Shown here piece by piece: positions 1 through 9,072 of a stretch of 64,000 bases of DNA (position 1 is its first letter; each line of letters starts with the position of its first letter). The position numbers were made by a program, and so were the translations under genes. This DNA is from Vibrio sp. JPW-9-11-11. Lineage in GTDB: Bacteria; Pseudomonadota; Gammaproteobacteria; Enterobacterales; Vibrionaceae. Where the stretch lies: NCBI RefSeq assembly GCF_013369335.1, contig NZ_SZQJ01000009.1, positions 310,001 through 374,000 on the forward strand, in the 5' to 3' direction. The notes beneath the pieces are model-generated. The model was not told where the DNA came from and searched no databases. It was given only the letters and a program-made list of their open reading frames with translations.

Positions 1-256
1 CTAGGTTTTGCGTGGCCTCCAAAAATTGCGGGTTGATGGGGTTCGACGAGACAAACATCGTATCTGCAGTTAATGCTTGCTTGCCCTGTTTGACGATAAC
101 TTGCTCCATCCGCTCGGCCAAAGCCGTGAGTGCAAAAATACACGCAATGATAAGAGTAAGCGCAATACTCACAGGCCATAACTGGCCATGTCTAATCTCA
201 CTAATGCTCCAAGACCACAAACGTTTGTTCAACCCATTGGCGGTTGCTTTTGCCAT
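1..256 (-). CDS. ybbP: ABC transporter permease, YbbP-like, N-terminal part (runs off window)
   Basis: Only the first 85 codons are inside the window. The start ATG overlaps the last base of the upstream ATPase gene's stop codon (TAATG junction), a sign of translational coupling. The visible protein begins [16 protein letters not shown] and has one clear hydrophobic segment at about residues 29-45, as expected for the first membrane helix of an FtsX/MacB-type permease. In enterobacteria YbbP pairs with the ATPase YbbA next to tesA, and the same order is seen here. The family is thought to act in envelope lipid or lipoprotein handling, but the substrate is not known. The name rests mostly on synteny because so little of the protein is present. 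Confidence 0.75.
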   Translation of the reverse strand, partial: MAKATANGLNKRLWSWSISEIRHGQLWPVSIALTLIIACIFALTALAERMEQVIVKQGKQALTADTMFVSSNPINPQFLEATQNL

Positions 257-930
257 TATGACTCCTCCAACAGACCCGATTTCATGGTAAATGTTCTATC
301 ACAGCGTTGGGCAAGTTTAGGATCGTGAGTGACTAAGACGAGCGTGGTGCCATGCTGATGGTTGAGTTCGAACAGAAGCTCGATAATTTTACTCGCCGTT
401 TGTTGGTCTAAGTTGCCGGTAGGCTCGTCGGCAAATAATATTTTTGGCTGGATCATAAAAGCACGCGCTAACGCAACGCGCTGCTGCTCCCCTCCCGATA
501 ACTGAGACGGCGAGTGCTGAAGGCGATTACCAAGGCCAACAGAATCGAGTAGCATCCGTGCACGCTGCTGATCTTCGTCATCACCTTTGAGCAAACAAGG
601 TAAGGTGACATTGTCCATCGCGCTCAGACTTGGAATTAACAAAAAACTTTGAAAAACAAATCCCACCGATTCACTGCGTATCGCCGCGCGTCTCTCGTCA
701 TCAAGCTGATGAATGGGTTGGCCGAGAAGCTCGATCTCACCGCTGGTTGGGGTATCTAATCCTGCTAGCAGTGTCATAAGGGTTGACTTTCCTGCCCCTG
801 ACGTGCCAACAATAGCGACACTCTCTCCTTCTTTGATCTCGAGGTTAACGTCCTCAAGGATAGTTAATTGCTCTTGATTAGTAGAGACTCTTTTTGACAA
901 TGAATGAGCTTTAATAACGGACGTTTGCAT
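256..930 (-). CDS. ybbA: ABC transporter ATP-binding protein YbbA
   Basis: A 224-residue cytoplasmic ATPase of the LolD/MacB class. The Walker A motif GTSGAGKST lies at about residues 42-50, the signature [14 protein letters not shown] at about 143-156, and Walker B with the D-loop ([12 protein letters not shown]) follows. Length and motifs are those of a stand-alone nucleotide-binding subunit that energises a separate permease. The permease gene follows directly on the same strand with a TAATG overlap, so the two are surely co-translated. The gene is divergent from tesA and the two start codons overlap by two bases, so both promoters must lie inside the neighbouring coding sequences. Confidence 0.93.
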   Translation of the reverse strand: MQTSVIKAHSLSKRVSTNQEQLTILEDVNLEIKEGESVAIVGTSGAGKSTLMTLLAGLDTPTSGEIELLGQPIHQLDDERRAAIRSESVGFVFQSFLLIPSLSAMDNVTLPCLLKGDDEDQQRARMLLDSVGLGNRLQHSPSQLSGGEQQRVALARAFMIQPKILFADEPTGNLDQQTASKIIELLFELNHQHGTTLVLVTHDPKLAQRCDRTFTMKSGLLEES

Positions 931-1528
931 GATGCGACTATTTTCCCTTGTCTTATTAATTCTGTTTATGAGCCCTGTGTATGCTAAGAGCCTGTTAATT
1001 GTAGGTGACAGCCTAAGTGCAGGATATCAAATGCCAATTGAAAACGCATGGCCCTCCCTTCTTACGCAAGATCTGGCTGAAAAAGGTCAAAATGTCGAAG
1101 TTATCAACGCTAGTATTTCTGGTGACACCACGGGTAATGGCTTGGCTCGCCTGCCCAATTTGTTGCAACAACACCAGCCAGATTACGTGTTGATCGAACT
1201 TGGTGCAAACGATGGTCTGCGCGGGTTTCCTCCTCGCCTCATTCAAACCAATCTCGAGCAACTGATCGATATGGTTCGTGAGTCCAACGCAACACCACTG
1301 TTAATGCAAATCCATGTATTGCCCAATTACGGTAAACGTTACACAGCCGCGTTTTCAGCTATCTACCCTAAAGTCGCTGAACATAAGTCGGTTCCCTTAC
1401 TCCCTTTCTTTCTCGAAGAAGTCATTATTAAGCCGGAATGGATGATGAGCGATGGGTTACACCCTAAGCCTGAAGCCCAACCTTGGATATCGAATTTTGT
1501 TGCTAATCAATTAATTAATCATCTCTAG
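929..1528 (+). CDS. tesA: Multifunctional acyl-CoA thioesterase I / lysophospholipase L1 TesA
   Basis: A 199-residue SGNH-family hydrolase of the periplasm, which cleaves acyl-CoA esters, lysophospholipids and aryl esters in known homologues. An N-terminal signal peptide ([19 protein letters not shown]) is followed by block I GDSLS with the nucleophilic serine, the block III GAND motif and the block V DGLHP with the catalytic Asp and His. The start is one of two adjacent ATGs at 929 and 932; the choice changes one residue. It is divergent from ybbA, with start codons overlapping, the conserved gene order of E. coli. No unusual residues were noted. Confidence 0.94.
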   Translation: MMRLFSLVLLILFMSPVYAKSLLIVGDSLSAGYQMPIENAWPSLLTQDLAEKGQNVEVINASISGDTTGNGLARLPNLLQQHQPDYVLIELGANDGLRGFPPRLIQTNLEQLIDMVRESNATPLLMQIHVLPNYGKRYTAAFSAIYPKVAEHKSVPLLPFFLEEVIIKPEWMMSDGLHPKPEAQPWISNFVANQLINHL

Positions 1529-1603
1529 TTGCCCTAGCTCAATAAACGTTCAACCACTTTAGGTTAGTGTAGTGTGACGCTTATGCCCGTTAGAGGAAGA
1601 ACA

Positions 1604-2794
1604 ATGATTATCGAACCCATTATCCAAGGTGTGGTTGCACGAAGTGCCCATCCTCTTGGTTGTAGACAGGCTCTCATCAATCAAATTGACTACGTAAAAT
1701 CAGCACCTGCCATTCATGATGGCCCTAAACGAGTTCTGATCCTTGGCGGTTCTTCAGGATTTGGTTTGGCCGCTCGCACAGCATTGACCTTTGGCGGCGC
1801 TGACGCAGACACCATCAGTGTCTCTTTTGAAAGGCCGCCTACTGAGGGGAAAACCGGGTCAGCGGGCTTTTATAACGATCACTATTTCAAACAACTCGCT
1901 CAGCAGCATGGTCGTCAAGCCATCAATATCCATGGCGACGCTTTCTCTAATCAAGTAAAAACTGACGTCATCGAAGCGATTGAAACCTACTTTGAAGGTG
2001 AAGTGGATTTGATTGTTTATAGTGTAGCTAGCGGTGTTAGACCAGATCCGGATAGCGACAAAGTGTGGCGCTCCGCCATCAAGCCAATGCTTGAACCCGT
2101 AACTGGCGCGACACTCCTGCTAGAAAACGATCACTGGCAACCTTCGCAACTCGACGTCGCGTCAGAGCAGGAAGCGAGTGAAACAATCAAAGTCATGGGC
2201 GGAGAAGATTGGGAGAGATGGATTGATGCACTGATTAACGCCGAGTCAATTGCTCCTGGCTGCAAAACCCTCGCCTTTTCGTATATCGGCCCAGATATCA
2301 CCCACCCGATCTATCTTGACGGCACCTTAGGCAGAGCAAAAGTCGACTTGCACCAAACAAGTCATTCACTCAATCTCAAACTGGCAAACTTTGGTGGCGG
2401 CGCTTACGCAGCAGTGTGTAAAGCTTTAGTGACCAAAGCTAGCGTGTTCATTCCCGGCCTGAGCCCATATCTGATCGCATTATACAAAGTGATGAAACAA
2501 AAGGGCACACACGAAGGGTGTATCGAGCAAATGCACAGGCTCTTCACCACCAAGCTTTATGGTCAGAGCCAGGTTCCCCTTGATGGTGAACGGCTGATTC
2601 GTATTGACGATTTAGAGCTCGATACTGACACACAAAATGAAGTAAAACGCCTGTTGGCCCAAATGAATGGTGATAACTTCCAGCAACTGGGTGACTATCA
2701 GGGGTTTAAACGCGAATTTTTAAATCTAAACGGGTTTGGTTTCGATAACATCGATTACGCTCAACCAATAGATATTGACAAACTTATTAAATAA
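1604..2794 (+). CDS. fabV: Trans-2-enoyl-ACP/CoA reductase FabV (NADH)
   Basis: A 396-residue enoyl reductase for the last step of each fatty-acid elongation cycle. FabV is the large, triclosan-tolerant enoyl reductase of Vibrio and Pseudomonas, distinct from FabI. The protein starts MIIEPIIQGVV and has a Rossmann nucleotide site (VLILGGSSGFGLAAR, about residue 46). The family's Y-x8-K catalytic signature is present as YLDGTLGRAK. An earlier in-frame GTG at 1574 exists, but the ATG at 1604 is preceded by a good AGAGGAAGA ribosome site and matches the family N-terminus. It is monocistronic, with a terminator just downstream. Confidence 0.95.
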   Translation: MIIEPIIQGVVARSAHPLGCRQALINQIDYVKSAPAIHDGPKRVLILGGSSGFGLAARTALTFGGADADTISVSFERPPTEGKTGSAGFYNDHYFKQLAQQHGRQAINIHGDAFSNQVKTDVIEAIETYFEGEVDLIVYSVASGVRPDPDSDKVWRSAIKPMLEPVTGATLLLENDHWQPSQLDVASEQEASETIKVMGGEDWERWIDALINAESIAPGCKTLAFSYIGPDITHPIYLDGTLGRAKVDLHQTSHSLNLKLANFGGGAYAAVCKALVTKASVFIPGLSPYLIALYKVMKQKGTHEGCIEQMHRLFTTKLYGQSQVPLDGERLIRIDDLELDTDTQNEVKRLLAQMNGDNFQQLGDYQGFKREFLNLNGFGFDNIDYAQPIDIDKLIK

Positions 2795-2844
2795 AAATAC
2801 TGTTCTATAAGTGGTTCTCATAATTAAGACAGTATAAATTGAAT

Positions 2845-2874
2845 AGCCCAGAGCCCTGCTCCGGGCTTTTTTTT
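2845..2874 (+). terminator. Rho-independent terminator of fabV
   Basis: AGCCC pairs with GGGCT around a short loop and is followed by eight T residues. Two AGCCC copies precede the GGGCT arm, so two alternative stems can form. It lies about 50 bases after the fabV stop. Confidence 0.8.
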
Positions 2875-3020
2875 ATTGGATTGTTGATGCATTCTGGCAA
2901 TAGATAAGAGTGTGAGCATGACGCTGACGTAAAGTTTACCTGCAAACGTATCACAACGACTATTATTAGATTGAGGAGCAAGGATCGCTTCCCTTTTGTT
3001 TACTGCCTATGGAATGTTTT

Positions 3021-4931
3021 ATGTCCAAATTGAATACCAGCTCCATGATTATTCCGACGGAAATGAGCCTGGCTTGGCAAGAAATCGTCAATTTGCTCGC
3101 CGAAATCGTCGAAGTCCCTGCGGCTCTGATCATGAGAATCCACCAGCAACATATTGAAGTTTTTTCTGCCAATAACAATCAAACTCACCCTTATAGAGTG
3201 GGCGATAAAGAGACTCTTGGCCACGGCCTTTATTGTGAAACTGTCGTCAAAAACAGGCAGCAACTCTTGGTCAGTAATGCTGAAAAAGAGCTTCAGTGGC
3301 GCAACAACCCAGACATTAAACTGGGAATGGTGGCTTATTGCGGCTTACCGCTTATGTGGCCCAATGGCGATGTATTTGGCACGATTTGCGTTCTTGATGA
3401 CCGTGAGAACCCGTTCAGTTCTACATACCAACAATTGTTGGCCTCCTTTCGCGACTCTATCGAAGCCCAACTGACCACTCTGTACCAAAACCACCGGCTA
3501 CAACACGTGAACGCCGAACTCAAATCACGCGTCAAAACTCGCACTCAAGACTTGGTTGAGCTCAACTATTCACTCAATCAAGAAATAGATAAGCGACGCG
3601 CTGCTGAACGCAAAATTCGTTATCAGCAGAGGCATGACATCGGAACTGGCTTTCTCAACCGCGCCGCACTTGAGTCTGAAACCACCCGACGTTTACTGTC
3701 ACTACCAGAGAACAGTAAACGTCGGGTTGCTGTTTTGCATATTGGCTTTACTAATGGCCGCCGCATACAAGCCAAATATGGCTATGCCGTGTGGGAATCA
3801 ATTTTGGTTGAGTTTCGCAATCGCTTAATCAAGCATGACGATCTTAACGTCACCACTGCTCGGCCTTCATCAAACGATTTAGTGTTTGTCCTTGAGAGTC
3901 GTCAACTCGATCGTGATACCCACATACTGTGTCGCGAGTTGGTTGAAGTAAGCCAATCAGAATTTATGGTGGAGGGTGAACACCTTCACCTTCATAGCTA
4001 TATCGGTGTCGCGAGCTCAGAGGATACCCGTTGCGGGAAAAACTTACTTAAATACGCAATAGAAGCGATGCAATCTTGTAAAGATTCGGGACATAAATTT
4101 AGCTTTTATTGCCAAGACATCGCAGATACTCAAAAAAACATAAATCAACTCGAAAGTTATCTGCTGCAAGCCGTGCGTAACGACGATTTATTGCTTTACT
4201 TTCAACCAAAAGTCGCTCCCGAAACACATCAATGGGTAGGAGCAGAAGCATTACTCCGTTGGCGTCACCCTATTCTTGGCGATATCTCCAATGAAACTTT
4301 GATCCACTTGGCAGAACAAAACGGATTGATTTTTGAAGTAGGAAGCTTTGTGCTGCGCAGCGCCATTCAAAAGGCTTCAGAGTGGCTTAACCACGTCGAT
4401 AATTTTAAAGTCAGCATCAATATTTCTGCCGTGCAGCTGCAAAGCTCTCAATTTGTCAGTCAACTTAAAGACTTGCTCACTGCCTATCAACTGCCTGCAT
4501 CCTATATAGAGTTGGAGGTCACCGAAAGTGGCTTGATCGCCGACGAAATCGTCGCGCGTAATACGCTTAGCGCTTTGAGCGATTTAGGTATCACCTTATC
4601 GCTGGACGATTTTGGTACCGGCTACGCATCGTTCAACTACCTAAAAAAATTCCCATTTGATGCGATTAAAATCGACAAGAGTTTTGTTCACCAACTAGAC
4701 CATAGCCAGCAGGATAAAGAGATTGTTCGGTCGATCATCAATATTGCCAAAAAACTGCAACTGCTGGTAACGGTGGAAGGGATAGAAACAACCGAACACG
4801 AAAATTTCATCATTCACGAAGAGTGCGATTTCGGTCAAGGCTACTTATATGGTAAACCGATGCCATGTGATGAGTTCGAATATCATTTTCTCAATCAAAA
4901 CCTTCATCCCAATCACTTAAGCTATTCCTAG
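3021..4931 (+). CDS. GAF - degenerate GGDEF - EAL protein, probable c-di-GMP phosphodiesterase
   Basis: A cytoplasmic protein of 636 residues with no membrane segment. A GAF sensory domain spans about residues 10-160 and a short coiled linker runs to about 205. A GGDEF-like domain (about 205-370) starts RHDIGTGFLNRAALE, but its catalytic GGDEF loop is replaced by RPSSNDLVF, so cyclase activity is unlikely. The C-terminal EAL domain (about 375-630) has the active-site features: EALLRW, the DDFGTGYAS loop, the KIDKSF lysine and VEGIET. The likely activity is c-di-GMP hydrolysis tuned by a ligand or redox signal at the GAF domain. The start at 3021 is preferred over 3009 because GGAA lies seven bases upstream. 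Confidence 0.88.
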   Translation: MSKLNTSSMIIPTEMSLAWQEIVNLLAEIVEVPAALIMRIHQQHIEVFSANNNQTHPYRVGDKETLGHGLYCETVVKNRQQLLVSNAEKELQWRNNPDIKLGMVAYCGLPLMWPNGDVFGTICVLDDRENPFSSTYQQLLASFRDSIEAQLTTLYQNHRLQHVNAELKSRVKTRTQDLVELNYSLNQEIDKRRAAERKIRYQQRHDIGTGFLNRAALESETTRRLLSLPENSKRRVAVLHIGFTNGRRIQAKYGYAVWESILVEFRNRLIKHDDLNVTTARPSSNDLVFVLESRQLDRDTHILCRELVEVSQSEFMVEGEHLHLHSYIGVASSEDTRCGKNLLKYAIEAMQSCKDSGHKFSFYCQDIADTQKNINQLESYLLQAVRNDDLLLYFQPKVAPETHQWVGAEALLRWRHPILGDISNETLIHLAEQNGLIFEVGSFVLRSAIQKASEWLNHVDNFKVSINISAVQLQSSQFVSQLKDLLTAYQLPASYIELEVTESGLIADEIVARNTLSALSDLGITLSLDDFGTGYASFNYLKKFPFDAIKIDKSFVHQLDHSQQDKEIVRSIINIAKKLQLLVTVEGIETTEHENFIIHEECDFGQGYLYGKPMPCDEFEYHFLNQNLHPNHLSYS

Positions 4932-5010
4932 TTGACCGTGAAAACCTTTACTCTGCGGCGAGCGATTCCTATAATCCTCGCCCCAGTCGCCACTTACAAT
5001 TGAACTCAAT

Positions 5011-6663
5011 ATGGACAAACTGACCAATACGCTAAAAAAAATCGAAAAGCAAAACTACCGTGCCTACCAGCAGATTAAAGGGCAGTATGACTTTAGCGAC
5101 TTCACGCTCCATGTTGACCACGTTCAAGGAGACCCTTACGCATCAGCATCACGAATGCGGGTTATCCGTCCTTGGTCACTGACCGGACTCTGTTGGCTCC
5201 AAGATAAATCGTACGCATATCAAGTAGCAGCCCGCGACTTCATCGCACGCTGCTTTGCTCAATTTGTCAAACAAGAATCCGCGATTGATATTGCTTTAAA
5301 TGGTCAAACGGTTCTTGATAGCACAGCGGTGCTGTTTACCGACTTAGGCATCGAACTGAGATTCCGTGTTAACCTCCCTGCTGAAGGTCGTTCCGTACTT
5401 GGCAAGAAGGCCACGAATCTGCTTACTTTTCACCTTCCTAAGTTTGTTCGCCGCTCGACCATAGAACGAGAGCTGGATGTCAGTGCGCTTAAGCAACACT
5501 GTGAAATAGTTGAAGATCAGCAGGCTCTGCGCCAACAACTTGATGCCCATAACTTGATCGCGTTTGTCGGTAACGGGTCAGTTTTACCGCGTATCGCAGG
5601 AAACTGCGACCTACCGATGAAGCAAGCCGTGGCGTTCATTTCACCGCCGTCGTTGGAAGTAACACTAACAACGCCTAACCAGGGTACGATTACTGGCATG
5701 GGAATCCCTAAAGGCATTACCCTGATTGTTGGGGGCGGCTTTCACGGCAAATCAACCTTGCTCAGCGCAATAGAGCGCTCTATTTATGACCATATCCCCG
5801 GTGATGGGCGAGAACGAATTGTTACAGACTTAAATGCCGTTAAGATTCGCGCAGAAGACGGGCGCTGCGTGCATAGCTTGAACTTATCGAATTACATTAA
5901 TCATTTGCCGATGGCGAAATCGACCGATAATTTCTCAACACAAGATGCCTCCGGTTCAACATCGCAAGCGGCGTGGTTACAAGAGTCTATTGAAGCAGGC
6001 GCTAGCTCTATTTTAATTGATGAGGACACCTCCGCGACCAACTTTATGATTCGTGACGAACGTATGCAGGCACTTGTCAGTAAAGGGGATGAACCTATCA
6101 CCCCGCTCGTCGACAGAATCGGCCAGCTCAGAGACGAGCTCGACATTTCGACCATTATCGTTATGGGCGGGTCTGGTGACTACCTCGATGTTGCCGACAC
6201 CGTCATTCAAATGAGCGACTACCAGGCGGTAGACGTAACCGAAAAAGCGCAGCAAGTTATCGTGCAACATCCCACTCAGCGTGAAAATGAATCTGAGTCG
6301 AGTTTGGCGACCTTCCCACCTCGCTCGTTCAACTGCTCTGCCCTGCAAACTCTGCTCGCTGAAGGGAAATTTAGAATTGGGGTCAAAGGTGTCCACTCGC
6401 TTCGCTTTGGTAAAGAAGTTATCGATCTGTCTGCGCTTGAACAATTAGAGTCAAGCAATGAGCTTCATGCGATGGGTTGGCTGTGGTTTCAGTTCGCCCA
6501 ACAACCTGACTGGAGTCACAACCCGGCTAAGCAGTTCAATCAATACTTGAATGAAAACTGGTCTGCAGCCATGCCCCAATACGGCGACTTAGCTAAGCCG
6601 CGCGTGATTGACGTCATGGCAGCGCTCAATCGTATGCGAAAGTCTCAGTTTAAATCAGTCTAG
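5011..6663 (+). CDS. ABC-class P-loop ATPase (COG3044/PF09818 type), function unknown
   Basis: A 550-residue soluble protein. The N-terminal 200 residues are a family-specific region. A central ATPase core has a glycine-rich Walker A (GGGFHGKSTLL, about residue 243), then ILIDEDTSATNFM and IVMGGSGDYLDVAD segments that are typical of this predicted ABC-class ATPase family. There are no membrane segments and no adjacent permease, so it is not a transporter subunit. The start ATG has a weak ribosome site (ACTCAAT) but is the first good in-frame start. It is followed by a strong terminator and stands alone. The cellular role of the family is not established. Confidence 0.85.
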   Translation: MDKLTNTLKKIEKQNYRAYQQIKGQYDFSDFTLHVDHVQGDPYASASRMRVIRPWSLTGLCWLQDKSYAYQVAARDFIARCFAQFVKQESAIDIALNGQTVLDSTAVLFTDLGIELRFRVNLPAEGRSVLGKKATNLLTFHLPKFVRRSTIERELDVSALKQHCEIVEDQQALRQQLDAHNLIAFVGNGSVLPRIAGNCDLPMKQAVAFISPPSLEVTLTTPNQGTITGMGIPKGITLIVGGGFHGKSTLLSAIERSIYDHIPGDGRERIVTDLNAVKIRAEDGRCVHSLNLSNYINHLPMAKSTDNFSTQDASGSTSQAAWLQESIEAGASSILIDEDTSATNFMIRDERMQALVSKGDEPITPLVDRIGQLRDELDISTIIVMGGSGDYLDVADTVIQMSDYQAVDVTEKAQQVIVQHPTQRENESESSLATFPPRSFNCSALQTLLAEGKFRIGVKGVHSLRFGKEVIDLSALEQLESSNELHAMGWLWFQFAQQPDWSHNPAKQFNQYLNENWSAAMPQYGDLAKPRVIDVMAALNRMRKSQFKSV

Positions 6664-6690
6664 CCTTACTCGTGACCGTTAATCGTGTAT

Positions 6691-6719
6691 AAAGGCACCT
6701 CTGGGTGCCTTTATTTTTT
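6691..6719 (+). terminator. Rho-independent terminator
   Basis: A perfect AAAGGCACC/GGTGCCTTT stem with a TCTG-type loop is followed by a T-rich run. It ends the ATPase gene, and its presence argues against a start at 6705 for the next gene. Confidence 0.92.
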
Positions 6720-6725
6720 ATAACT

Positions 6726-7256
6726 ATGTTTACTATCGAGACCGAACGATTTCGTTTACGCGACTTTAATGACCACGACTTGGCGCATTACACGGCTCAA
6801 TGCCAAGATCCTAAGTACCAACGTTTCTATAATGATGAAGACTGCTCGGCGAAAAAGTGTCGACAGTTGGTTGAGCTGTTTATAACGCAAGCTAATCAAG
6901 TGCCGAGGTTGCAGTATCACTTGGCGATTGAAGAGCGTCAATCAGGCAAGTACATAGGCATCGCTGGGTTGCGACTCGAGGACGAACGTCAAGCGTCTGT
7001 TGGTTGTGGATTAGTTCGCCAACATCAATCTCAAGGAGCAAGCGAAGAAGCGATGCGCGCATTGTTGAAGTTTGGCTTTAATCAGCTCAACATTCACCGA
7101 GCTTACGCGGAGACCATTTCCGACAATCGGGCAGCGATCCGGCTGTGCCAAAAGATAGGCATGAAGGCTGAAGGCGAGTTGATCGAACATCGTTTCTTTA
7201 AGCAAAAATGGTGGAACACAACAATTTTGGCCATTCGCCGCGATGATTTTTTATAA
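6726..7256 (+). CDS. GNAT-family N-acetyltransferase (RimJ/RimL-like)
   Basis: A 176-residue GNAT acetyltransferase beginning MFTIETERFRLRDF, the typical RimJ/RimL/SpeG-like opening. The acetyl-CoA binding segment is visible as VRQHQSQGASEEAMRALLKF (about residues 97-116), although the usual R/QxxGxG/A pyrophosphate loop is relaxed. The ANIHRAYAETISDNRAAIRL-like region (QLNIHRAYAET, SDNRAAIRLCQKIGM) matches motif B. The substrate cannot be told from sequence; relatives acetylate ribosomal protein N-termini, amino acids or antibiotics. The start at 6726 is chosen because the upstream alternative lies inside the preceding terminator. It converges on the DnaJ-like gene with 9 bases between stops. 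Confidence 0.85.
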   Translation: MFTIETERFRLRDFNDHDLAHYTAQCQDPKYQRFYNDEDCSAKKCRQLVELFITQANQVPRLQYHLAIEERQSGKYIGIAGLRLEDERQASVGCGLVRQHQSQGASEEAMRALLKFGFNQLNIHRAYAETISDNRAAIRLCQKIGMKAEGELIEHRFFKQKWWNTTILAIRRDDFL

Positions 7257-7265
7257 CAAGCGCTT

Positions 7266-7880
7266 CTAGCGCAGCACATTCCAAGCTTCACATAAGATGC
7301 GAAAACGCTCACTGTTGCCGGCTTCTCTATCGGGGTGCCACCTTAGGGCAAGTTTACGCCAAGTCCGGCGAATTTCGGCTGGACTTGCATCCCAAGGAAG
7401 CTCAAACAGACTCAACGCTTTCGCTCGATCCATATCTTTACCGTTGGTACTCCCCACAAACTCACGGTATTTTGACCAAAACTCATTCAACAAGCGTTTC
7501 ACTTCGCCCTCATTGGCCTCATAGTTTTGCCATTGAATGTAGTAATCACGCAGAGGATCCTGAAGATCAACCTGATGACCGGACACATGGTGAGACGACA
7601 TTAATACGATATCCATTGCCTCAACTTGCAGCCAATTGTCGGGATAAAGTGTCTCTTGTAACTGGTACAAGGCATTCATGATCAGAAAGTTACGTTTGAA
7701 CAAATCTTTTTCCGGGCTTGGGTCAAGAGCCGGGATATAACCGAGTTCTCCAAGGTGAGACGCGAGGGTATGGACTTTCCAGCCGCTCGGTTGTTTTCTC
7801 AACACATCTAAAATCGGCCACAAGAGTGGATTTTCCATGTAGTGCTGAAATTGCGCGGTAACTTGATGTGCTTGTTTCAT
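7266..7880 (-). CDS. DnaJ-related protein with C-terminal J domain
   Basis: A 204-residue protein of the DNAJ_related family. The first 140 residues form the family-specific domain (starting MKQAHQVTAQFQHYMENPLL). A compact J domain sits at the C-terminus (about 147-204) with the invariant HPD tripeptide in LALRWHPDREAGN. The HPD motif implies stimulation of a DnaK-type ATPase, but there is no G/F or zinc-finger domain, so it is a specialised co-chaperone rather than DnaJ itself. It is monocistronic. Substrates are unknown. Confidence 0.88.
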   Translation of the reverse strand: MKQAHQVTAQFQHYMENPLLWPILDVLRKQPSGWKVHTLASHLGELGYIPALDPSPEKDLFKRNFLIMNALYQLQETLYPDNWLQVEAMDIVLMSSHHVSGHQVDLQDPLRDYYIQWQNYEANEGEVKRLLNEFWSKYREFVGSTNGKDMDRAKALSLFELPWDASPAEIRRTWRKLALRWHPDREAGNSERFRILCEAWNVLR

Positions 7881-7963
7881 AAACCAACCTAGCTGTTTTT
7901 AGTTTACTTAAATCTATTCACTCGCATTTGTCGAGCAAGAGCCCTCACATTTGTTGTCTGCGC

Positions 7964-7994
7964 CAAAAAAAGAGCCGCTATGAAAAGCGGCTCT
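7964..7994 (-). terminator. Rho-independent terminator of the oxygenase gene
   Basis: A perfect 9-bp stem AGAGCCGCT/AGCGGCTCT with a 6-base loop. Read on the minus strand it is followed by six T residues, and it lies 5 bases after the stop of the 2OG oxygenase gene. Confidence 0.9.
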
Positions 7995-7999
7995 GTGAT

Positions 8000-8839
8000 T
8001 TAAATAACGCCTAACTCTCTCAGGCGCTCCATCAGATAACTATCAGCTGTGTAGCGCTCAGAGAGCACCACCTCTGGCTTAGGGTGGAGGAAAAGTGGCA
8101 AAGAAATTCTCGATTGCTCTTGACGTTCTCCCGTTGGATTAATAACTCGGTGAGTCGTCGATGGGAAATAACCACCGGAGGCTTCTTGCAACATGTCGCC
8201 AATATTAATGATAAGGTTACCAAAGTCGCATGGAACGTCGAGCCATTCTCCCTCTTTACTCATTACCTGTAATCCAGGTTCGTTCGCAGCGGGTAAAACG
8301 GTCAGCAGGTTAATATCTTCATGTGCTGCGGCGCGAATTGCGCCTGGCTCTTCATCCCCCGTCATTGGTGGATAGTGCAAAATTCGTAGCAATGTTTTGT
8401 CACTGCCGTCGATCATTTCAGACAGTGCAATCGAAAATTTTTCTTGCACTTCTTTTGGCGCATAGGTTTCAACCCAACCGAGTAGCTGCTGTGCGAACTC
8501 GTTTGCGCGCTGATAGTAATCCAAGATCTGTTCACTTAACTCTTGTGGTATTTGCCCCCATGGGTAGACATGAAAGTACTCTTTAATGTCTTTCACCGAA
8601 TGACCCTTAGCCACTTCTGACACCGACGGCGGAAAGTATCCGTCTTGAGTTTCAACGTTAAAATGAAACTCGTTCTTACGCTCAGAAGTAAAAAATTGGT
8701 ACCAGTTTTGGTAGATTGACTCGACCAACTCTTTGGGGATTGGGTGGTTTTTGAGTACGCCAAACCCCGTTTCTCTTAGTGACTTTACAAACAGTTCAGC
8801 GGCATTCGGCGCTAAATAATCGACGGTTTCCAGTTTCAT
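8000..8839 (-). CDS. Isopenicillin-N-synthase-like 2-oxoglutarate/Fe(II) oxygenase
   Basis: A 279-residue cytoplasmic non-haem iron oxygenase. The DIOX_N region covers about residues 1-115. The double-stranded beta-helix core carries the facial triad: H and D in AAHEDINLLTVL, and the distal H in STTHRVINP. The 2-oxoglutarate-binding R-x-S follows in SRISLPLFLHP. The substrate is unknown, and there is no biosynthetic cluster around it. A longer reading frame extends to 8956, but MKLETVDYLAP at 8839 is the natural family start and the extension is low-complexity. The spacing to the divergent yjdF gene is about 230 bases. Confidence 0.88.
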   Translation of the reverse strand: MKLETVDYLAPNAAELFVKSLRETGFGVLKNHPIPKELVESIYQNWYQFFTSERKNEFHFNVETQDGYFPPSVSEVAKGHSVKDIKEYFHVYPWGQIPQELSEQILDYYQRANEFAQQLLGWVETYAPKEVQEKFSIALSEMIDGSDKTLLRILHYPPMTGDEEPGAIRAAAHEDINLLTVLPAANEPGLQVMSKEGEWLDVPCDFGNLIINIGDMLQEASGGYFPSTTHRVINPTGERQEQSRISLPLFLHPKPEVVLSERYTADSYLMERLRELGVI

Positions 8840-9072
8840 GACTTTACTTTTTATTTTGTTATTAACTTGGGCAAACGATTGTAAATGTGACATTTTGTTA
8901 AGGCAAACGTTAAGGTCACAAACGACACTGCCCGCATAAATAGTGTGCAACAGCACAGGTTTTCAACACAAATTGTGAATTGAACTTTATCAGGGTATCA
9001 AAAACCCAATTGAACAGTGTTTTATATAGTGTCATCATAGCTGATAAACTTCCCTACATTGAGTTAACGACT

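Noticed and set aside
6013..6444. 143-residue minus-strand reading frame inside the ABC-class ATPase gene
   Set aside because: Arg/Val-rich antisense shadow with no ribosome site or recognisable domain; the plus-strand gene has clear motifs.
6705..6725. Upstream start for the GNAT gene at 6705
   Set aside because: It lies inside the Rho-independent terminator of the preceding gene; the start at 6726 opens with the family's MFTIETERF.
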